This document shows, in pieces, positions 17,160-28,179 of a stretch of DNA of 64,000 nt. Position 1 is the first letter of the stretch; the number at the start of each line of letters is the position of its first letter. Origin of the DNA: Porticoccaceae bacterium LTM1 (GTDB taxonomy: Bacteria > Pseudomonadota > Gammaproteobacteria > Pseudomonadales > Porticoccaceae). Location of the stretch: contig CP127080.1 in NCBI GenBank assembly GCA_030252795.1, positions 880,501-944,500 of the forward strand. The letters run 5' to 3'. The notes below the pieces were generated by a model. That model was not told the DNA's origin. It saw only the letters and a list, made by a program, of their open reading frames with translations, and did not search any database. The position numbers were made by a program, and so were the translations under genes.

Positions 17160-20100
17160 ATGAGTATTCGCTATAACAAATTTAAACCTAAAAAAATTGC
17201 TGTTTCGATCGGTGGAGCCTTGGCTATCATGCTGTCTGCTGCAGTCCATGCAGAAATAAAGGATGTTGATCTGAAAATTGACAGTAAATCAGCAGGTAAA
17301 GCTATTCTTGATCTTGCTGAGCAGACCGGCAGCCAAATTGCATTTCCAAGTGCACTTAACACCAAACTGATTCTGCCTGAAATTCAAGGCCAATATACAG
17401 TTACTGAAGCACTTGACTTTATGCTCCAAGGTACTGGCTTGGTGTATCAAGTGCTTTCTGACAGTTCAATCGTAGTGAAAGAAGGTGAAAAAGAAGCTTC
17501 AACTTCTGAATCAAAAAAAGAAGAACCAGTAGAAGAAATTGTTATAACCGGTTCTCGCCTTATTACTGATCCAGGTAAATTAACCAGGCAGATTACCGTT
17601 TTTGATCGTTCAGAGATTGAGAGAAGCGGCGCAACAAGACTTGATGAATTTCTTAATCGCTTGCCTCAAAATGTAAACGCTCCCAATAATATCGGGTCAG
17701 GTTTTCAAATGGGTAGCTCCGCTCCGACAGACTTTGGTGTGGGTGCTAATGTTTTCGCAGGAAGCAGTATCAATCTGCGTGGCATGGGTTCCCAGTATAC
17801 GTTGATTCTGGTCGATGGCAGGCGCCCGCCGTCGGGGGGGCAATATGGTGATATTACCGATATTTCAAATATCCCTATTGAGCGGGTTGATCGCATAGAA
17901 ATTCTGTTTGATGGTGCTGCCGCAATTTATGGTGCTGATGCTGTTGGTGGTGTGGTTAATATTATTACCAATCGAAGCTATTCCGGTACCAATGTCAGTT
18001 TGACTTATGGTGACACCACAGAGGGTGGTGGTGCCCGTACCAATCTCAGTATTGGTCATACTTTCAATTGGGGTAGTGGTTCTGCAACCGCAACGGTTGG
18101 CATGCAGTCTCAAGAGCAAATTGATGGCGCATCTCGGGATAGTCGCCTTGCAGATACTCTAGCTTATAGTTTGCCACCGTCCTCTCCTGGGAATGTTTCA
18201 GGTCGCGGGGTAGTGAATTATCGAGTAACAGATTTGCCTCTTTTCTGGGTTAAAGATGTTGACGGCAATGGTGATACACTCAACCAGTCACTGAATGAAC
18301 GCCTGACAGGTGGCGTTGAAATTGCGGTGCTGGAAAGAAGAGCTGCCTGGATAAATGGGGTCCCAAATTATGAGTATGTTGAGACTACGGCAATAGTTGA
18401 TCGCCGGAATCCGGTTTTACCATCTACTCAGACAGCTTTGGATCCGTTGCCGACAGATCCAAGTCTGGATGGTTATAGGCCGGTAATGGCTGCCCAAATT
18501 CCAGAGGGGGCTGGCTCCGGAACCACGATCTATGATTTTAGCGATAGTGAAGAGCTTGGGGAGAGTGAATATATTCCTTTCCAGGGTATGGCCCTCACTC
18601 CTGAAGATAAAACTCATTATGCCAGTTTGGATCTGGACCAAGATATTAACGAAGATCTAAAGTTAGCTCTCTCTCTGAATTACAGCAAAACTGAAAAAAT
18701 CAGTAATACCAGTGGTAATACTAATCTTTATTCTGTTGCTGCCAGTGCAAGCAATCCGTTTGTGCAGGGTTTAACTTATTCGTTTACTAATGCTTTTCCT
18801 CAGCAGTTTCAGCTGGTAGATCAGTCATCCATGGGTGTTTCAGGGAATCTTCTCTGGGATATTAATGATACCTGGCGTTCCAATCTGGGCTTTTCCGTAA
18901 GCAAAGGAAAGAATCGCTCCCAGTCGGTCAACCAGATTCGCAGTCGTCAGACAAGTACTGCCAGATCACTGGAAGAGATTGAGCCAAACCTGGGAGATCT
19001 TTTGAATGGCTATAGCTATTATTACGATGAGAATTTTGTAAGACATAATGTTGATTTGGGAGTTAGTTTCCTGGATCCAAATCTGGGTTACGATAGCCCG
19101 CAAGCCCTTGCTGCAGCTCTGGCAGACCCTGATCTATTAACGGTCAACAACTCAACTAATCGGGAAGTTGATTTGAACGTACAGGGAACATTGTTTGAAA
19201 CTTCCGCGGGAAGTGCGACGACTAATATCTTTCTTTCTCACCGAGTAACTGAGAATTCATTATTTAATAGCAACAAATTTTATAGTAACGATGGCCTGTT
19301 AGATGGTAATGGATTTGGCCAAATTATTACGAAGTATGATGTTGAAACAGAGCTTTCAACTAATTCTGTGGCAGCTGAATTGGCTGTTCCGACGGTTAGT
19401 GAAGATATGGCTGTACCATTTGTGAAAGGACTTCTGTTTAACGCCAGTGCTCGATATGAAGATTATTCAACTACAGAAGAGTCAGGACTCAATTGGCAGT
19501 TGGGCATGAACTGGGAAGTGAATGACTGGATGACCGTTCGACTAAATCGAACGTACAATTTGGTTGTTCCCGATGCTATGAAGTCCGCACTCCCGGAAAG
19601 CTTTTATAGAACGTCCCTCAAGCTGTGGGGGGATCCTGACGATTTTGCAACCCGATATACTCATAGCTCTCCCTTGTGGACCTTGAACGGGGGTACGGAT
19701 AACCTGAAACCAGAAACAAACTATGGAACAGCACTGGGCTTTATTTTCACTCCGACTTTTGTTGATGGCTTGAGAATTCAGCTAAACCTGACCGAGTCAG
19801 AAACGCAAGATCTTATCAGTGCCAATGGTATGGGTGACCCTGGAGCGATTGGTCGCTGGACTGCGGATTACATTTCGCCAGAGAATATTGCGTTGAATCC
19901 GGCACTCTCTATTGCTGATCCTGAAAATAATCCTGACCATCGATTGTTTTATTACACCAGTACGGGAACTCTTATTGAAGTGGCTCCCGGGGATATTATT
20001 TGGGATAACCGTGCAGTTAATACGGGCATGCTATACAACCGCGGAGCTGACCTTGAGGTAAGTTATCATCTTTCCAATACTTGGGGAGATTGGTATTTGT

Positions 20101-20654
20101 CATGGCGACATCAGTATCTGGATGCTAATGAAGTCACCAACTCAAGTATTTGTCAGGGGGGCGTGTGTGACACAACGCAAGAGCTTGATGGTATGGCAGT
20201 GGATACTGTTGATACAGTCGACCGTTATCATACGCAAAAGTTTGCATTGCCCGAACACAGTGGCTCGGTGGATTTAAGTTGGGGGTATGATGGACTTACT
20301 GTTTCATTGTTTACCCGTTATCAGGAAGAGACGTCAATTCTTAAGTTTCGAGAGTGGAGCCGTATTGATAATGTTGTTTATTACAATTACCCCAGAGAAA
20401 CAACAAGCCCAGCCAAATCGGTTGATATGACAGCCAGTTACGATTTTTCCCATGGGAAAGGTTTGCCCTCCATGTTTGAAAGTATGAAGGTTAGTTTATC
20501 GGTGGCGGGGGTATGGCGTAGCGACCGTAAATTCAAGAGAGAGTATGTCTCGCAGGAATTTACGCCAGAAGCTAATCCTCGCGGCGAGTTGAACAGGAGT
20601 AGTTATAATGCTCGTGGTCGAGCATTTACTCTGAGGGTAAGCAGCTCGTTCTAA
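17160..20654 (+). CDS. TonB-dependent receptor/transducer with STN domain (module 2)
   Basis: 1164 aa. Signal peptide ending VHAE, STN domain (about 33-105), charged linker, TonB box-like VEEIVITGSR, plug (FLNRLPQN, INLRGMGSQYTLILVDGRRP, GAAAIYGADAVGGVVNII) and barrel ending in Phe (LRVSSSF). It is the most divergent of the three receptors but keeps the DVDGNG loop at residues 366-371 and the CX4C pair at 998/1003, again the only cysteines I see. AAAAGGTAGGTAT precedes the ATG. Ligand unknown. Confidence 0.92.
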   Translation: MSIRYNKFKPKKIAVSIGGALAIMLSAAVHAEIKDVDLKIDSKSAGKAILDLAEQTGSQIAFPSALNTKLILPEIQGQYTVTEALDFMLQGTGLVYQVLSDSSIVVKEGEKEASTSESKKEEPVEEIVITGSRLITDPGKLTRQITVFDRSEIERSGATRLDEFLNRLPQNVNAPNNIGSGFQMGSSAPTDFGVGANVFAGSSINLRGMGSQYTLILVDGRRPPSGGQYGDITDISNIPIERVDRIEILFDGAAAIYGADAVGGVVNIITNRSYSGTNVSLTYGDTTEGGGARTNLSIGHTFNWGSGSATATVGMQSQEQIDGASRDSRLADTLAYSLPPSSPGNVSGRGVVNYRVTDLPLFWVKDVDGNGDTLNQSLNERLTGGVEIAVLERRAAWINGVPNYEYVETTAIVDRRNPVLPSTQTALDPLPTDPSLDGYRPVMAAQIPEGAGSGTTIYDFSDSEELGESEYIPFQGMALTPEDKTHYASLDLDQDINEDLKLALSLNYSKTEKISNTSGNTNLYSVAASASNPFVQGLTYSFTNAFPQQFQLVDQSSMGVSGNLLWDINDTWRSNLGFSVSKGKNRSQSVNQIRSRQTSTARSLEEIEPNLGDLLNGYSYYYDENFVRHNVDLGVSFLDPNLGYDSPQALAAALADPDLLTVNNSTNREVDLNVQGTLFETSAGSATTNIFLSHRVTENSLFNSNKFYSNDGLLDGNGFGQIITKYDVETELSTNSVAAELAVPTVSEDMAVPFVKGLLFNASARYEDYSTTEESGLNWQLGMNWEVNDWMTVRLNRTYNLVVPDAMKSALPESFYRTSLKLWGDPDDFATRYTHSSPLWTLNGGTDNLKPETNYGTALGFIFTPTFVDGLRIQLNLTESETQDLISANGMGDPGAIGRWTADYISPENIALNPALSIADPENNPDHRLFYYTSTGTLIEVAPGDIIWDNRAVNTGMLYNRGADLEVSYHLSNTWGDWYLSWRHQYLDANEVTNSSICQGGVCDTTQELDGMAVDTVDTVDRYHTQKFALPEHSGSVDLSWGYDGLTVSLFTRYQEETSILKFREWSRIDNVVYYNYPRETTSPAKSVDMTASYDFSHGKGLPSMFESMKVSLSVAGVWRSDRKFKREYVSQEFTPEANPRGELNRSSYNARGRAFTLRVSSSF

Positions 20655-20678
20655 TTCAAGACATTAATTGTCTAATCA

Positions 20679-20713
20679 GGATCTGGCAGTGAATGAATAT
20701 CACTGTCAGATCC
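20679..20713 (+). other. Hairpin between module 2 receptor and thioredoxin genes
   Basis: GGATCTGGCAGTG pairs with CACTGTCAGATCC (13 bp, one G-T) around a 9-base loop. No T-run follows. It occupies the same place as the hairpin in module 1 and probably tunes downstream expression or protects the receptor mRNA. Confidence 0.6.
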
Positions 20714-20794
20714 CCCTCCACTTTTAAATATATTCAACTTTTATGATGTGGCAAATGACCGCAGGGTCTTGCTCAATCTGACAGAGGGAAATTT

Positions 20795-22192
20795 ATGTGG
20801 TTTATAAGGTTTATTGCTGTATCGCTATTGCTGATTGTGGGTGTTTCTGCTCAGGCGGAGACCAGCCGTGATGAGTTTGCTTTGATTCGCGGGAAGATAT
20901 CGACTCCAGTAAAAGATAATAAAATTGAACTTAAAAAAGCGGTAGATGGTGCTTTAAGTATTCATACTATCACGCCTGTGGATGAGCAGGGATATTTTGC
21001 TTTTATGGTTCCGGTCAGCTCTCCGGGGTTTTATCAGATTAAATATGCGGATTACAAGCAAAAACAAATAGTACGCCTATATCTTGAGCCAGGTTTGGAT
21101 CTTGATTTGAATATTGATGAAAACTCCTATCAAGTATCTGGTGATAATCTGGGCTATAACGAATTGGTGATGAAGTGGAGTAATCAGTATCAAAAATTCA
21201 GCAAGTATATAACTCTCGGTGCCAACGTCACTTATGAAGATTTTTATCCTTTTTTGGAAAGTGAAGGACTTTTGTTAGGGGCGAAATTTATCGAAGGAGT
21301 TGATACCGGAGATAAAGATTTTGATGAACTAATGAAGTTGGCAGTCAGGACGGATGTCGAGGGGGCATGCTATCGGTTTTTTATGTTGCCAAGAACAAAG
21401 CATCCTGACAAAGAAAATTATCCGAAAGTTTATAAGGATTGGAAGCAGGAGAATAAATTTAGTAATCCACTCTTGCTTGAATTGGGGGGCGGGCTGGATT
21501 TGGTTAAGTCCTATTTCCAGTTTTGGAACATGAAAGATGGATTGTTGCAGCCAAAACCGGCGCTTGATAATGCCATGAAATCTATTGTGCCAGAGCGATT
21601 GAAAGAGGTATTTCTTTTTGACCAGTTCTCTCGCTATAAAACTCGAAAGCCGCCAAAGGCGCAGTACTACGATCTGGTGGAATCAGTCCGTCAATATATG
21701 GTCTCGGATAAAAGTAAATCGTTGTTAGTAGAGCTGGAAAAAGAGTTTCATAGTCAGGTTGGCCAGCCCGGATTCAATTTTACATATCAGGACATTGATG
21801 GAAACCCGGTCTCTTTTGAGTCTTTTAGAGGTAAGGTAGTTTATGTTGATGTATGGGCGACCTGGTGTGCCCCATGTAAAGCTGAAATTCCTCATCTTAA
21901 AAAGCTTGAAAAAGAGTTGCACGGAAAAGATGTTGTATTCGTCAGTATCTCAACCGATATGGATGAAGAGGCCTGGCGAGAGTTCCAGGAGGAAAATGAT
22001 ATGACTGGTGTTCAGTTGTTGGCAGATGACGGGCCACAGTCTGGCATTTCCAAGACTTATGAAATTAATTCGATTCCACGTTTTATGCTATTTGATCGTG
22101 AGGGTAAAGTTGTTGATACCAACGCCAGACGACCTTCAGCCCCTGAATTGAAAGGGGAGTTATTGGATCTGATCAATCGCCAGGTACAGTGA
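20795..22192 (+). CDS. TlpA-like thioredoxin with N-terminal DUF4369-like part (module 2)
   Basis: 465 aa. Signal peptide at 1-22. Residues 30-110 form a beta-rich domain (LIRGKISTPVKDNKIEL..FMVPVSSPGFYQI) resembling the DUF4369-type domain seen in Bacteroidota TlpA proteins. The C-terminal thioredoxin fold has WATWCAPCKAEIPHL with CAPC at residues 358-361 and a SIPRFMLFD cis-proline loop. It is a different thioredoxin subfamily from the module 1 protein yet occupies the same position after the receptor. Likely a periplasmic disulfide reductase. Confidence 0.85.
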   Translation: MWFIRFIAVSLLLIVGVSAQAETSRDEFALIRGKISTPVKDNKIELKKAVDGALSIHTITPVDEQGYFAFMVPVSSPGFYQIKYADYKQKQIVRLYLEPGLDLDLNIDENSYQVSGDNLGYNELVMKWSNQYQKFSKYITLGANVTYEDFYPFLESEGLLLGAKFIEGVDTGDKDFDELMKLAVRTDVEGACYRFFMLPRTKHPDKENYPKVYKDWKQENKFSNPLLLELGGGLDLVKSYFQFWNMKDGLLQPKPALDNAMKSIVPERLKEVFLFDQFSRYKTRKPPKAQYYDLVESVRQYMVSDKSKSLLVELEKEFHSQVGQPGFNFTYQDIDGNPVSFESFRGKVVYVDVWATWCAPCKAEIPHLKKLEKELHGKDVVFVSISTDMDEEAWREFQEENDMTGVQLLADDGPQSGISKTYEINSIPRFMLFDREGKVVDTNARRPSAPELKGELLDLINRQVQ

Positions 22193-22239
22193 TAACCAGT
22201 TAGTAGAGGCATCCATCCATCTACTTTTTGTGTTCTTTT

Positions 22240-22267
22240 GGGGCTCCGCGGGAGCCCTGTTTTTTTA
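22240..22267 (+). terminator. Rho-independent terminator after module 2
   Basis: GGGCTCC-GCG-GGAGCCC followed by a T-rich tract (TGTTTTTTT). Confidence 0.92.
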
Positions 22268-22643
22268 ATGACGGATTTAGTCTGTCTGTTGAAAATGACA
22301 GCAGTCCGGGTCTCAGTTCAGGGTTGCCAATGGCAACATTGGTGGGAATTTTCGAGAAAGTTGTTTTGCAATAACTATGCTGAAATGCTGTTTCAAGCAG
22401 TCAACAAGTATTGTGACCCCGGTATACGATTGTTGAAATCAAGAGCTACCAGATTAACCAATCCAGCAGGGTTTGGGTTCTAAGAGTCAACACTTTTTCC
22501 GAAAATCGTGTTGCAGGACTATTGGAATTCAAGCGCCTGGATTCGTGCGTTATTGACCAAGTCTGACAATTCAACACGCGCCTATCAGGAAGTTACCTCC
22601 TTGTAGTGAATTAAAATTGTCAGTAGCAGTGGTGGGGTGATTG
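22268..22643. other. Gene-free stretch between module 2 and rnt
   Basis: No credible gene. One palindrome GTTGCCAATGGCAAC at 22323-22337. Nothing else recognised. Confidence 0.4.
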
Positions 22644-23267
22644 TTAAACCAGCCACCCACCCAGCTCACGCCAGCGATTCACAATCCCACAAAACAGTTC
22701 CGCTGTACGCTCGGCATCGTAAGCTGCCGAGTGCGCTTCCTTGTTGCTGAACTCAATATTTGCCGCTTCGCAGGCTTTGGCCAGAACGGTTTGCCCGTAT
22801 GCCAGGCCGCCTAATGTGGCGGTGTCAAAGCAGGAGAAGGGGTGGAAAGGGTTGCGTTTGATGTCGCAGCGCTCCACGGCCATATTGATAAAGCCAAGAT
22901 CAAAGTGGGCGTTGTGGGCGACGATTACCGCGCGTTTGCAGCCTGCGGACTTCACCGCTTTGCGTACTTTCTGGAAAACCTGGGTCATCGCATCGAGCTC
23001 GGGGAGCGCATTGCGATTGGGGTCGTCCAGTTTGATGCCGGTAATGTCCAGTGCGGCTTGCTCGATGTTGGCGCCTTCAAATGGCGCCACTGCACAACTG
23101 ATGGTTTCGTCCGGCATCAGCCAGCCTTCCTCATCCATGGTCAGGGTAACGGCGGCAATTTCCAGCAGGGCGTCGGTGTCTTTGTTAAAGCCACCGGTTT
23201 CTACATCCACCACAACCGGCAGAAAACCGCGAAAGCGCGATGCGAGCAACGGCTCAAAATCGTCCAT
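22644..23267 (-). CDS. rnt: Ribonuclease T
   Basis: 207 aa, typical length. DEDDh exonuclease motifs: Asp21 and Glu23 in [11 protein letters not shown], Asp in [12 protein letters not shown], and His/Asp in [14 protein letters not shown]. It trims the 3' ends of tRNAs and other stable RNAs in the cytoplasm. It follows pyrC on the same strand with a 16-base gap, as in pseudomonads. Confidence 0.95.
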   Translation of the reverse strand: MDDFEPLLASRFRGFLPVVVDVETGGFNKDTDALLEIAAVTLTMDEEGWLMPDETISCAVAPFEGANIEQAALDITGIKLDDPNRNALPELDAMTQVFQKVRKAVKSAGCKRAVIVAHNAHFDLGFINMAVERCDIKRNPFHPFSCFDTATLGGLAYGQTVLAKACEAANIEFSNKEAHSAAYDAERTAELFCGIVNRWRELGGWLV

Positions 23268-23283
23268 GTTGAAAGCTCCTCGC

Positions 23284-24315
23284 TTAGACCATTTTCCAGT
23301 TGAGAGTGGTGCCAGCGGCCAGTGGAATCATCTCTTCTTCGCCAAGGGCGACAGACTCCGGCAGCTGCCAGGATTCGTTCACCAGAGTGATGGTGTCGCT
23401 GTTGCGCGGCAGGCCGTAGAAGTCGGGGCCGTGGTAGCTGGCAAAGCCTTCCAGCTTGTCCAGTGCGCCAGCGCCGTCGAATGCTTCGGCGTAGAGTTCG
23501 ATTGCAGCATGGTTGCTATAGCAACCAGCACAGCCGCAGGCAGTCTCTTTGCGATGCTGGGCGTGTGGTGCCGAGTCGGTGCCGAGGAAGAATTTCGGAC
23601 TGCCACTGGTGGCGGCTTTCAACAGCGCTTGCTGGTGAATATCGCGCTTGAGGATCGGCAGGCAGTAAAAGTGCGGGCGAATGCCGCCAGCCAGCATGTG
23701 ATTGCGGTTGTAGAGCAGGTGCTGCGGCGTGATGGTGGCGGCAACATTGTCGCCGGCAGCAGCTACAAACTCAGCGCCTTGCTTGGTGGTGATGTGTTCG
23801 AGCACCACTTTCAGGCCGCTGAAGGTATCGACGATTCCGCGCAGGTGGCGGTCGATAAACACTGCTTCGCGATCAAAAATATCGATATTGCTGTCGGTCA
23901 CTTCGCCGTGCAGCAGCAGTGGAATACCCGCTTCCTGCATTGCTTCAAAGGCATTATAGACACGACGCAGGTCAGTCACGCCGGAGTCGGAATTTGTGGT
24001 GGCGCCGGCCGGGTAGTACTTCACTGCCTTTACAAAGCCGGAGTCAGCAATGGCGCGAATGTCGTCGGCGCTGGTGTTGTCGGTCAGGTAGATCACCATC
24101 AACGGATCCCAGTCGCTGCCTTCCGGGCGCTGAGCCAGAATGCGGTCGCGATACGCTGAAGCCTGCTCTACCGAGGTTACCGGTGGCACCAGGTTGGGCA
24201 TGATAATGCCGCGGCCAAAGCAGCGTGCTGCATCGGGAACCGTGGTGGTGAGGGCTTGATTGTCGCGAAGGTGCAGGTGCCAGTCGTCCGGGCGAGTGAT
24301 GGTCAAAGTGCGCAT
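23284..24315 (-). CDS. pyrC: Dihydroorotase
   Basis: 343 aa, class II dihydroorotase length. Metal ligands His13 and His15 in DDWHLHLRD, the lysine expected to be carboxylated in [12 protein letters not shown], and later His residues in LLLHGE and VLEHITT. It interconverts carbamoyl aspartate and dihydroorotate in pyrimidine synthesis. Divergent from argG, with 233 bases between them. Confidence 0.96.
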   Translation of the reverse strand: MRTLTITRPDDWHLHLRDNQALTTTVPDAARCFGRGIIMPNLVPPVTSVEQASAYRDRILAQRPEGSDWDPLMVIYLTDNTSADDIRAIADSGFVKAVKYYPAGATTNSDSGVTDLRRVYNAFEAMQEAGIPLLLHGEVTDSNIDIFDREAVFIDRHLRGIVDTFSGLKVVLEHITTKQGAEFVAAAGDNVAATITPQHLLYNRNHMLAGGIRPHFYCLPILKRDIHQQALLKAATSGSPKFFLGTDSAPHAQHRKETACGCAGCYSNHAAIELYAEAFDGAGALDKLEGFASYHGPDFYGLPRNSDTITLVNESWQLPESVALGEEEMIPLAAGTTLNWKMV

Positions 24316-24548
24316 GAAATTCTCTACAGTCGATTACGGTGCGAATGCTACCGGAAATGGCCTGATGATGACAGTACAGAGCGTCTGGAAAACAGCATGA
24401 ATAGCTTATGTAATCCGGAAAAACGTCTTCTGAATTGGAAGTGGCTGGATCTCGGGCAAATCCGTAAGGTATTTTGCCTGTGAATTTGCACTCAAGAGGT
24501 ATAGAATACGCGCCCCTAAATCCACCCTTCTTAGAGGAGACACCGTAA

Positions 24549-25769
24549 GTGTCCGCAATAAAGAAAGTTGTGTTGGCCTACTCAGGCGGCCTCGATACAT
24601 CCGTTATCGTCAAGTGGCTTCAAGAAACCTACCAGTGTGAAGTTGTAACGTTTACCGCCGATCTCGGCCAGGGAGAGGAGGTGGAGCCGGCTCGAGCCAA
24701 GGCTCAGGCGCTCGGTATCAAAGAGATTTACATTGACGATTTGCGCGAAGAGTTTGTTCGTGACTTTGTATTCCCGATGTTCCGCGCCAACGCGATCTAC
24801 GAAGGGGAATACCTGCTGGGTACCTCCATCGCCCGCCCGCTGATCGCCAAAAGATTGATCGAAATTGCCAACGAGACTGGCGCAGACGCCATCTCCCACG
24901 GCGCTACCGGTAAGGGTAACGATCAGGTTCGTTTTGAGCTGGGTGGTTACGCCCTGAAGCCTGGTGTGAAGGTCATCGCCCCGTGGCGCGAGTGGGACCT
25001 GAACTCCCGTGAAAGCCTGATGGCATACTGCGAGAAACATAATATCCCGGTGGACTTCTCCGGCAAGAAGAAAAAATCCCCGTACTCCATGGACGCCAAC
25101 CTGCTGCACATCTCCTATGAAGGTGGCAACCTGGAAGACCCATGGTGGGAGCCTGAAGAGGACATGTGGCGCTGGTCTGTTGCTCCTGAGAATGCTCCGG
25201 ATCAACCTACCTACATTGAACTGAAATATGAAAAAGGCGATGTGGTAGCTATCGACGGTCAGCCGATGACTCCTGCCGAAGTGCTGGCGCACCTTAACAA
25301 GGTGGCTGGTGCTAATGGTATCGGTCGTCTGGACATCGTTGAAAACCGCTATGTGGGTATGAAGTCCCGCGGCTGCTACGAAACCCCGGGCGGCACCGTA
25401 CTGCTGAAAGCGCACCGCGCCATTGAGTCGCTGACTCTGGACCGCGAAGTGGCGCATATGAAAGATGAATTGATGCCACGTTACGCTAAGCTGGTATACA
25501 ACGGCTACTGGTGGGCTCCAGAGCGCAAGATGCTGCAAGCCGCCATCGATGAAACTCAAGACGTTGTAAACGGTGACGTTCGCCTGAAACTTTACAAGGG
25601 TAATGTCTCGGTCGTAGGCCGTCGTTCGGATGACAGCCTGTTTGATGCCAGCATTGCGACTTTTGAAGATGACGAAGGTGCTTACGACCAGAAAGACGCA
25701 GAGGGCTTTATCAAGCTCAACGCTCTGCGTCTGCGCATCGCCGCAGGTAAAGGCCGCTCTCAACTGTAA
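24549..25769 (+). CDS. argG: Argininosuccinate synthase
   Basis: 406 aa from the GTG at 24549, preceded by AGAGGAGA. The PP-loop ATP site [11 protein letters not shown] lies at residues 10-20, and [15 protein letters not shown] is the family signature. It joins citrulline and aspartate in arginine synthesis. The argG-pyrC-rnt order matches that in Pseudomonas. Confidence 0.97.
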   Translation: MSAIKKVVLAYSGGLDTSVIVKWLQETYQCEVVTFTADLGQGEEVEPARAKAQALGIKEIYIDDLREEFVRDFVFPMFRANAIYEGEYLLGTSIARPLIAKRLIEIANETGADAISHGATGKGNDQVRFELGGYALKPGVKVIAPWREWDLNSRESLMAYCEKHNIPVDFSGKKKKSPYSMDANLLHISYEGGNLEDPWWEPEEDMWRWSVAPENAPDQPTYIELKYEKGDVVAIDGQPMTPAEVLAHLNKVAGANGIGRLDIVENRYVGMKSRGCYETPGGTVLLKAHRAIESLTLDREVAHMKDELMPRYAKLVYNGYWWAPERKMLQAAIDETQDVVNGDVRLKLYKGNVSVVGRRSDDSLFDASIATFEDDEGAYDQKDAEGFIKLNALRLRIAAGKGRSQL

Positions 25770-25802
25770 GAGGGCTTTTACCTGAACAGGTATTCGGCTT
25801 AT

Positions 25803-25816
25803 TTGATATGAGTCAA
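25803..25816 (+). promoter_or_regulatory. Fnr/Anr box upstream of ccoN
   Basis: TTGAT-ATGA-GTCAA, one base from the consensus TTGAT-N4-ATCAA. Its centre is 125 bases before the ccoN ATG. cbb3 operons are known Fnr/Anr targets, so this fits low-oxygen activation. Confidence 0.7.
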
Positions 25817-25934
25817 CTCGTTTGACTACCACCAAAGGAATAATGGCGGCGGTCAAACGGGGGGCCTGTTGATAGGTCCTATAAAAGATTTGAGCTTTAA
25901 AATACTAACTTTAGGAAACCATTAAGGTAATCTG

Positions 25935-27377
25935 ATGAGCAACGTTGCGACTGCCGGAACTATGCCGGCATACAACACTAAAGTGGTAAAGGCATTCTCC
26001 ATCATGACTGTGGTGTGGGGTGTCGTTGGTATGGCGGTTGGTGTTCTGTTGGCAGCACAGTTGGTGTGGCCTGAACTGAATAACCTGCTGCAGCCATATA
26101 CCCACTTTGGTCGTCTGAGACCGCTGCACACCAATGCGGTAATTTTTGCATTTGGTGGCTGCGCCCTGTTTGCTACCTCCTATCACGTTGTGCAGCGCAC
26201 CTGTCGCACTCCGTTGATCTCCAACACCATGGCGTGGTTCACGTTCTGGGGTTGGCAGGCGGTGATTGTCGCAGCCGCGATTACCTTGCCGATGGGCTTT
26301 ACCTCTGCCAAAGAATACGCCGAGCTGGAGTGGCCGATTGATATCGCCATTACCATCGTTTGGCTGGCGTACGCTTATGTGTTCTTCGGTACCATCATGA
26401 AGCGCACCATCAAGCACATCTACGTTGCCAACTGGTTCTACGGTGCGTTTATCATCACCGTTGCCATGCTGCACGTTGTTAACAGCATGGAAGTTCCGGT
26501 GCACATGTGGAAGTCCTACTCGGTATACTCCGGTGCTGTAGATGCCATGGTGCAGTGGTGGTACGGCCACAACGCAGTGGGCTTCTTCCTGACCGCTGGC
26601 TTCCTGGGCATGATGTACTACTTCGTACCCAAGCAGGCTGAGCGTCCGGTTTACTCTTATCGTCTGTCGATCGTGCACTTCTGGGCGCTGATCTCCCTGT
26701 ACATCTGGGCCGGCCCGCACCACCTGCACTACACTGCGCTGCCTGATTGGGCGCAGACCACCGGTATGGTTATGTCACTGGTTCTGTGGGCTCCTTCCTG
26801 GGGTGGAATGATCAACGGCATCATGACCCTGTCCGGTGCCTGGCACAAACTGCGTACTGACCCGACTCTGCGGTTCCTGGTGGTTTCCCTGTCGTTCTAC
26901 GCTATGGCTACCTTTGAAGGCCCAATGATGGCGATCAAGTCTGTGAACGCTCTGTCTCACTACACTGATTGGACAATCGGCCACGTTCACTCCGGTGCTC
27001 TGGGCTGGGTAGCGATGATCTCTATCGGTGCGATTTACCACCTGCTGCCGAGACTGTCTGGCAAAAAAGAGATGTTCAGCGTTCCGCTCATCAATGCGCA
27101 CTTCTGGCTGGCCACTATCGGTACCGTTCTGTACATCGCCTCCATGTGGGTGAACGGCATTACCCAAGGTCTGATGTGGCGCGCCTTTAACGTAGACGGC
27201 ACTCTGACTTACAGCTTTGTGGAAGCACTTGAAGCAAGCATGGGTGGTTACATCGTTCGCTTTATCGGTGGCGCTCTGTTCCTGGCCGGTATGCTGGTGA
27301 TGACTTACAACATGTACCGCACACTCGCTGACACCAAGTCAGAAGAGCCTGCGGTTGCTGAGACCCAGGTCGCGTAA
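25935..27377 (+). CDS. ccoN: Cytochrome cbb3 oxidase subunit I
   Basis: 480 aa, about 12 membrane helices. Heme and copper ligand histidines are visible in [41 protein letters not shown] and [10 protein letters not shown]. It holds the low-spin heme b and the heme b3-CuB centre that reduces oxygen and pumps protons. First gene of ccoNOQP. Confidence 0.97.
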   Translation: MSNVATAGTMPAYNTKVVKAFSIMTVVWGVVGMAVGVLLAAQLVWPELNNLLQPYTHFGRLRPLHTNAVIFAFGGCALFATSYHVVQRTCRTPLISNTMAWFTFWGWQAVIVAAAITLPMGFTSAKEYAELEWPIDIAITIVWLAYAYVFFGTIMKRTIKHIYVANWFYGAFIITVAMLHVVNSMEVPVHMWKSYSVYSGAVDAMVQWWYGHNAVGFFLTAGFLGMMYYFVPKQAERPVYSYRLSIVHFWALISLYIWAGPHHLHYTALPDWAQTTGMVMSLVLWAPSWGGMINGIMTLSGAWHKLRTDPTLRFLVVSLSFYAMATFEGPMMAIKSVNALSHYTDWTIGHVHSGALGWVAMISIGAIYHLLPRLSGKKEMFSVPLINAHFWLATIGTVLYIASMWVNGITQGLMWRAFNVDGTLTYSFVEALEASMGGYIVRFIGGALFLAGMLVMTYNMYRTLADTKSEEPAVAETQVA

Positions 27378-27388
27378 GGGGAAGCATT

Positions 27389-27997
27389 GTGAAACACGAT
27401 TTTATTGAAAAAAATATTGGCCTGATGACCATCCTTATTCTGGTGGCGGTCAGCTTTGGTGGCCTGGCACAAATCGTGCCGCTGTTTTACCAGACTGAAA
27501 CCACTGAGCCGATTGATGGCCTGAAGCCGCTGCCAGCATTGGTTCTGGAAGGTCGCGACATCTACATTCGTGAAGGCTGCCATGTTTGCCACACCCAGAT
27601 GATTCGCCCGTTCCGCGCCGAAACCGAGCGTTACGGTCACTACTCGCTGGCCAGTGAGCACGTGTATGAGCATCCATTCCTGTGGGGCTCCAAGCGTACC
27701 GGTCCAGACCTGGCTCGAGTTGGTGGTCGCTACAGTGACGAATGGCACAAAGCGCACCTTTATAACCCGCGCGATGTAGTACCTGAGTCCAACATGCCGG
27801 AATTCCCGTGGTTGTTCAGCAACAAGCTGGACGGCAAGTACACCGCCAAGAAAATGGAAGCGCTGAAAGCGGTTGGTGTTCCTTACACCGAAGAGGACAT
27901 TGCCGGTGCTCGCGACGCGGTGAAAGGCCAGTACGAAATTGACGCCCTGGTGGCTTATCTGCAACAGCTGGGCACTCTGCTCAAGCAGAAGCGTTAG
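27389..27997 (+). CDS. ccoO: Cytochrome cbb3 oxidase subunit II (mono-heme cytochrome c)
   Basis: 202 aa from a GTG. N-terminal membrane anchor (about 10-30), then [15 protein letters not shown] with the heme c motif CxxCH. Methionine ligand likely in ESNMPEFPW. It passes electrons from CcoP to CcoN. Lies 11 bases after ccoN. Confidence 0.97.
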   Translation: MKHDFIEKNIGLMTILILVAVSFGGLAQIVPLFYQTETTEPIDGLKPLPALVLEGRDIYIREGCHVCHTQMIRPFRAETERYGHYSLASEHVYEHPFLWGSKRTGPDLARVGGRYSDEWHKAHLYNPRDVVPESNMPEFPWLFSNKLDGKYTAKKMEALKAVGVPYTEEDIAGARDAVKGQYEIDALVAYLQQLGTLLKQKR

Positions 27998-28000
27998 GCA

Positions 28001-28177
28001 ATGGATAAAGGCACCCTGCAGGGTATAGGCACCATCCTGGCGATGATCGCGTTTTTCGGCATCGTCTGGTGGGCTTACAGTAAACACAAAAAGAAAGATT
28101 TTGATGAGGCTGCCGGACTGCCGTTTGAAGACGGTGAGCTGGATGACGAACAAAATCCTGAGAAGAGGCAAGACTGA
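28001..28177 (+). CDS. ccoQ: Cytochrome cbb3 oxidase subunit CcoQ
   Basis: 58 aa: MDKGTLQGIG at the start, one membrane helix (TILAMIAFFGIVWWAY), then a lysine-rich segment and an acidic tail ending KRQD. Size, position between ccoO and ccoP and single helix identify CcoQ, which stabilises the complex. Gaps of 3 and 2 bases to its neighbours. Confidence 0.93.
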   Translation: MDKGTLQGIGTILAMIAFFGIVWWAYSKHKKKDFDEAAGLPFEDGELDDEQNPEKRQD

Positions 28178-28179
28178 CA

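Noticed and set aside
22741-24159. A 472-codon open frame opposite rnt and pyrC
   Set aside because: It spans two well-identified genes on the other strand and shows no protein features of its own.
24582-25856. A 424-codon open frame opposite argG
   Set aside because: Shadow of argG.
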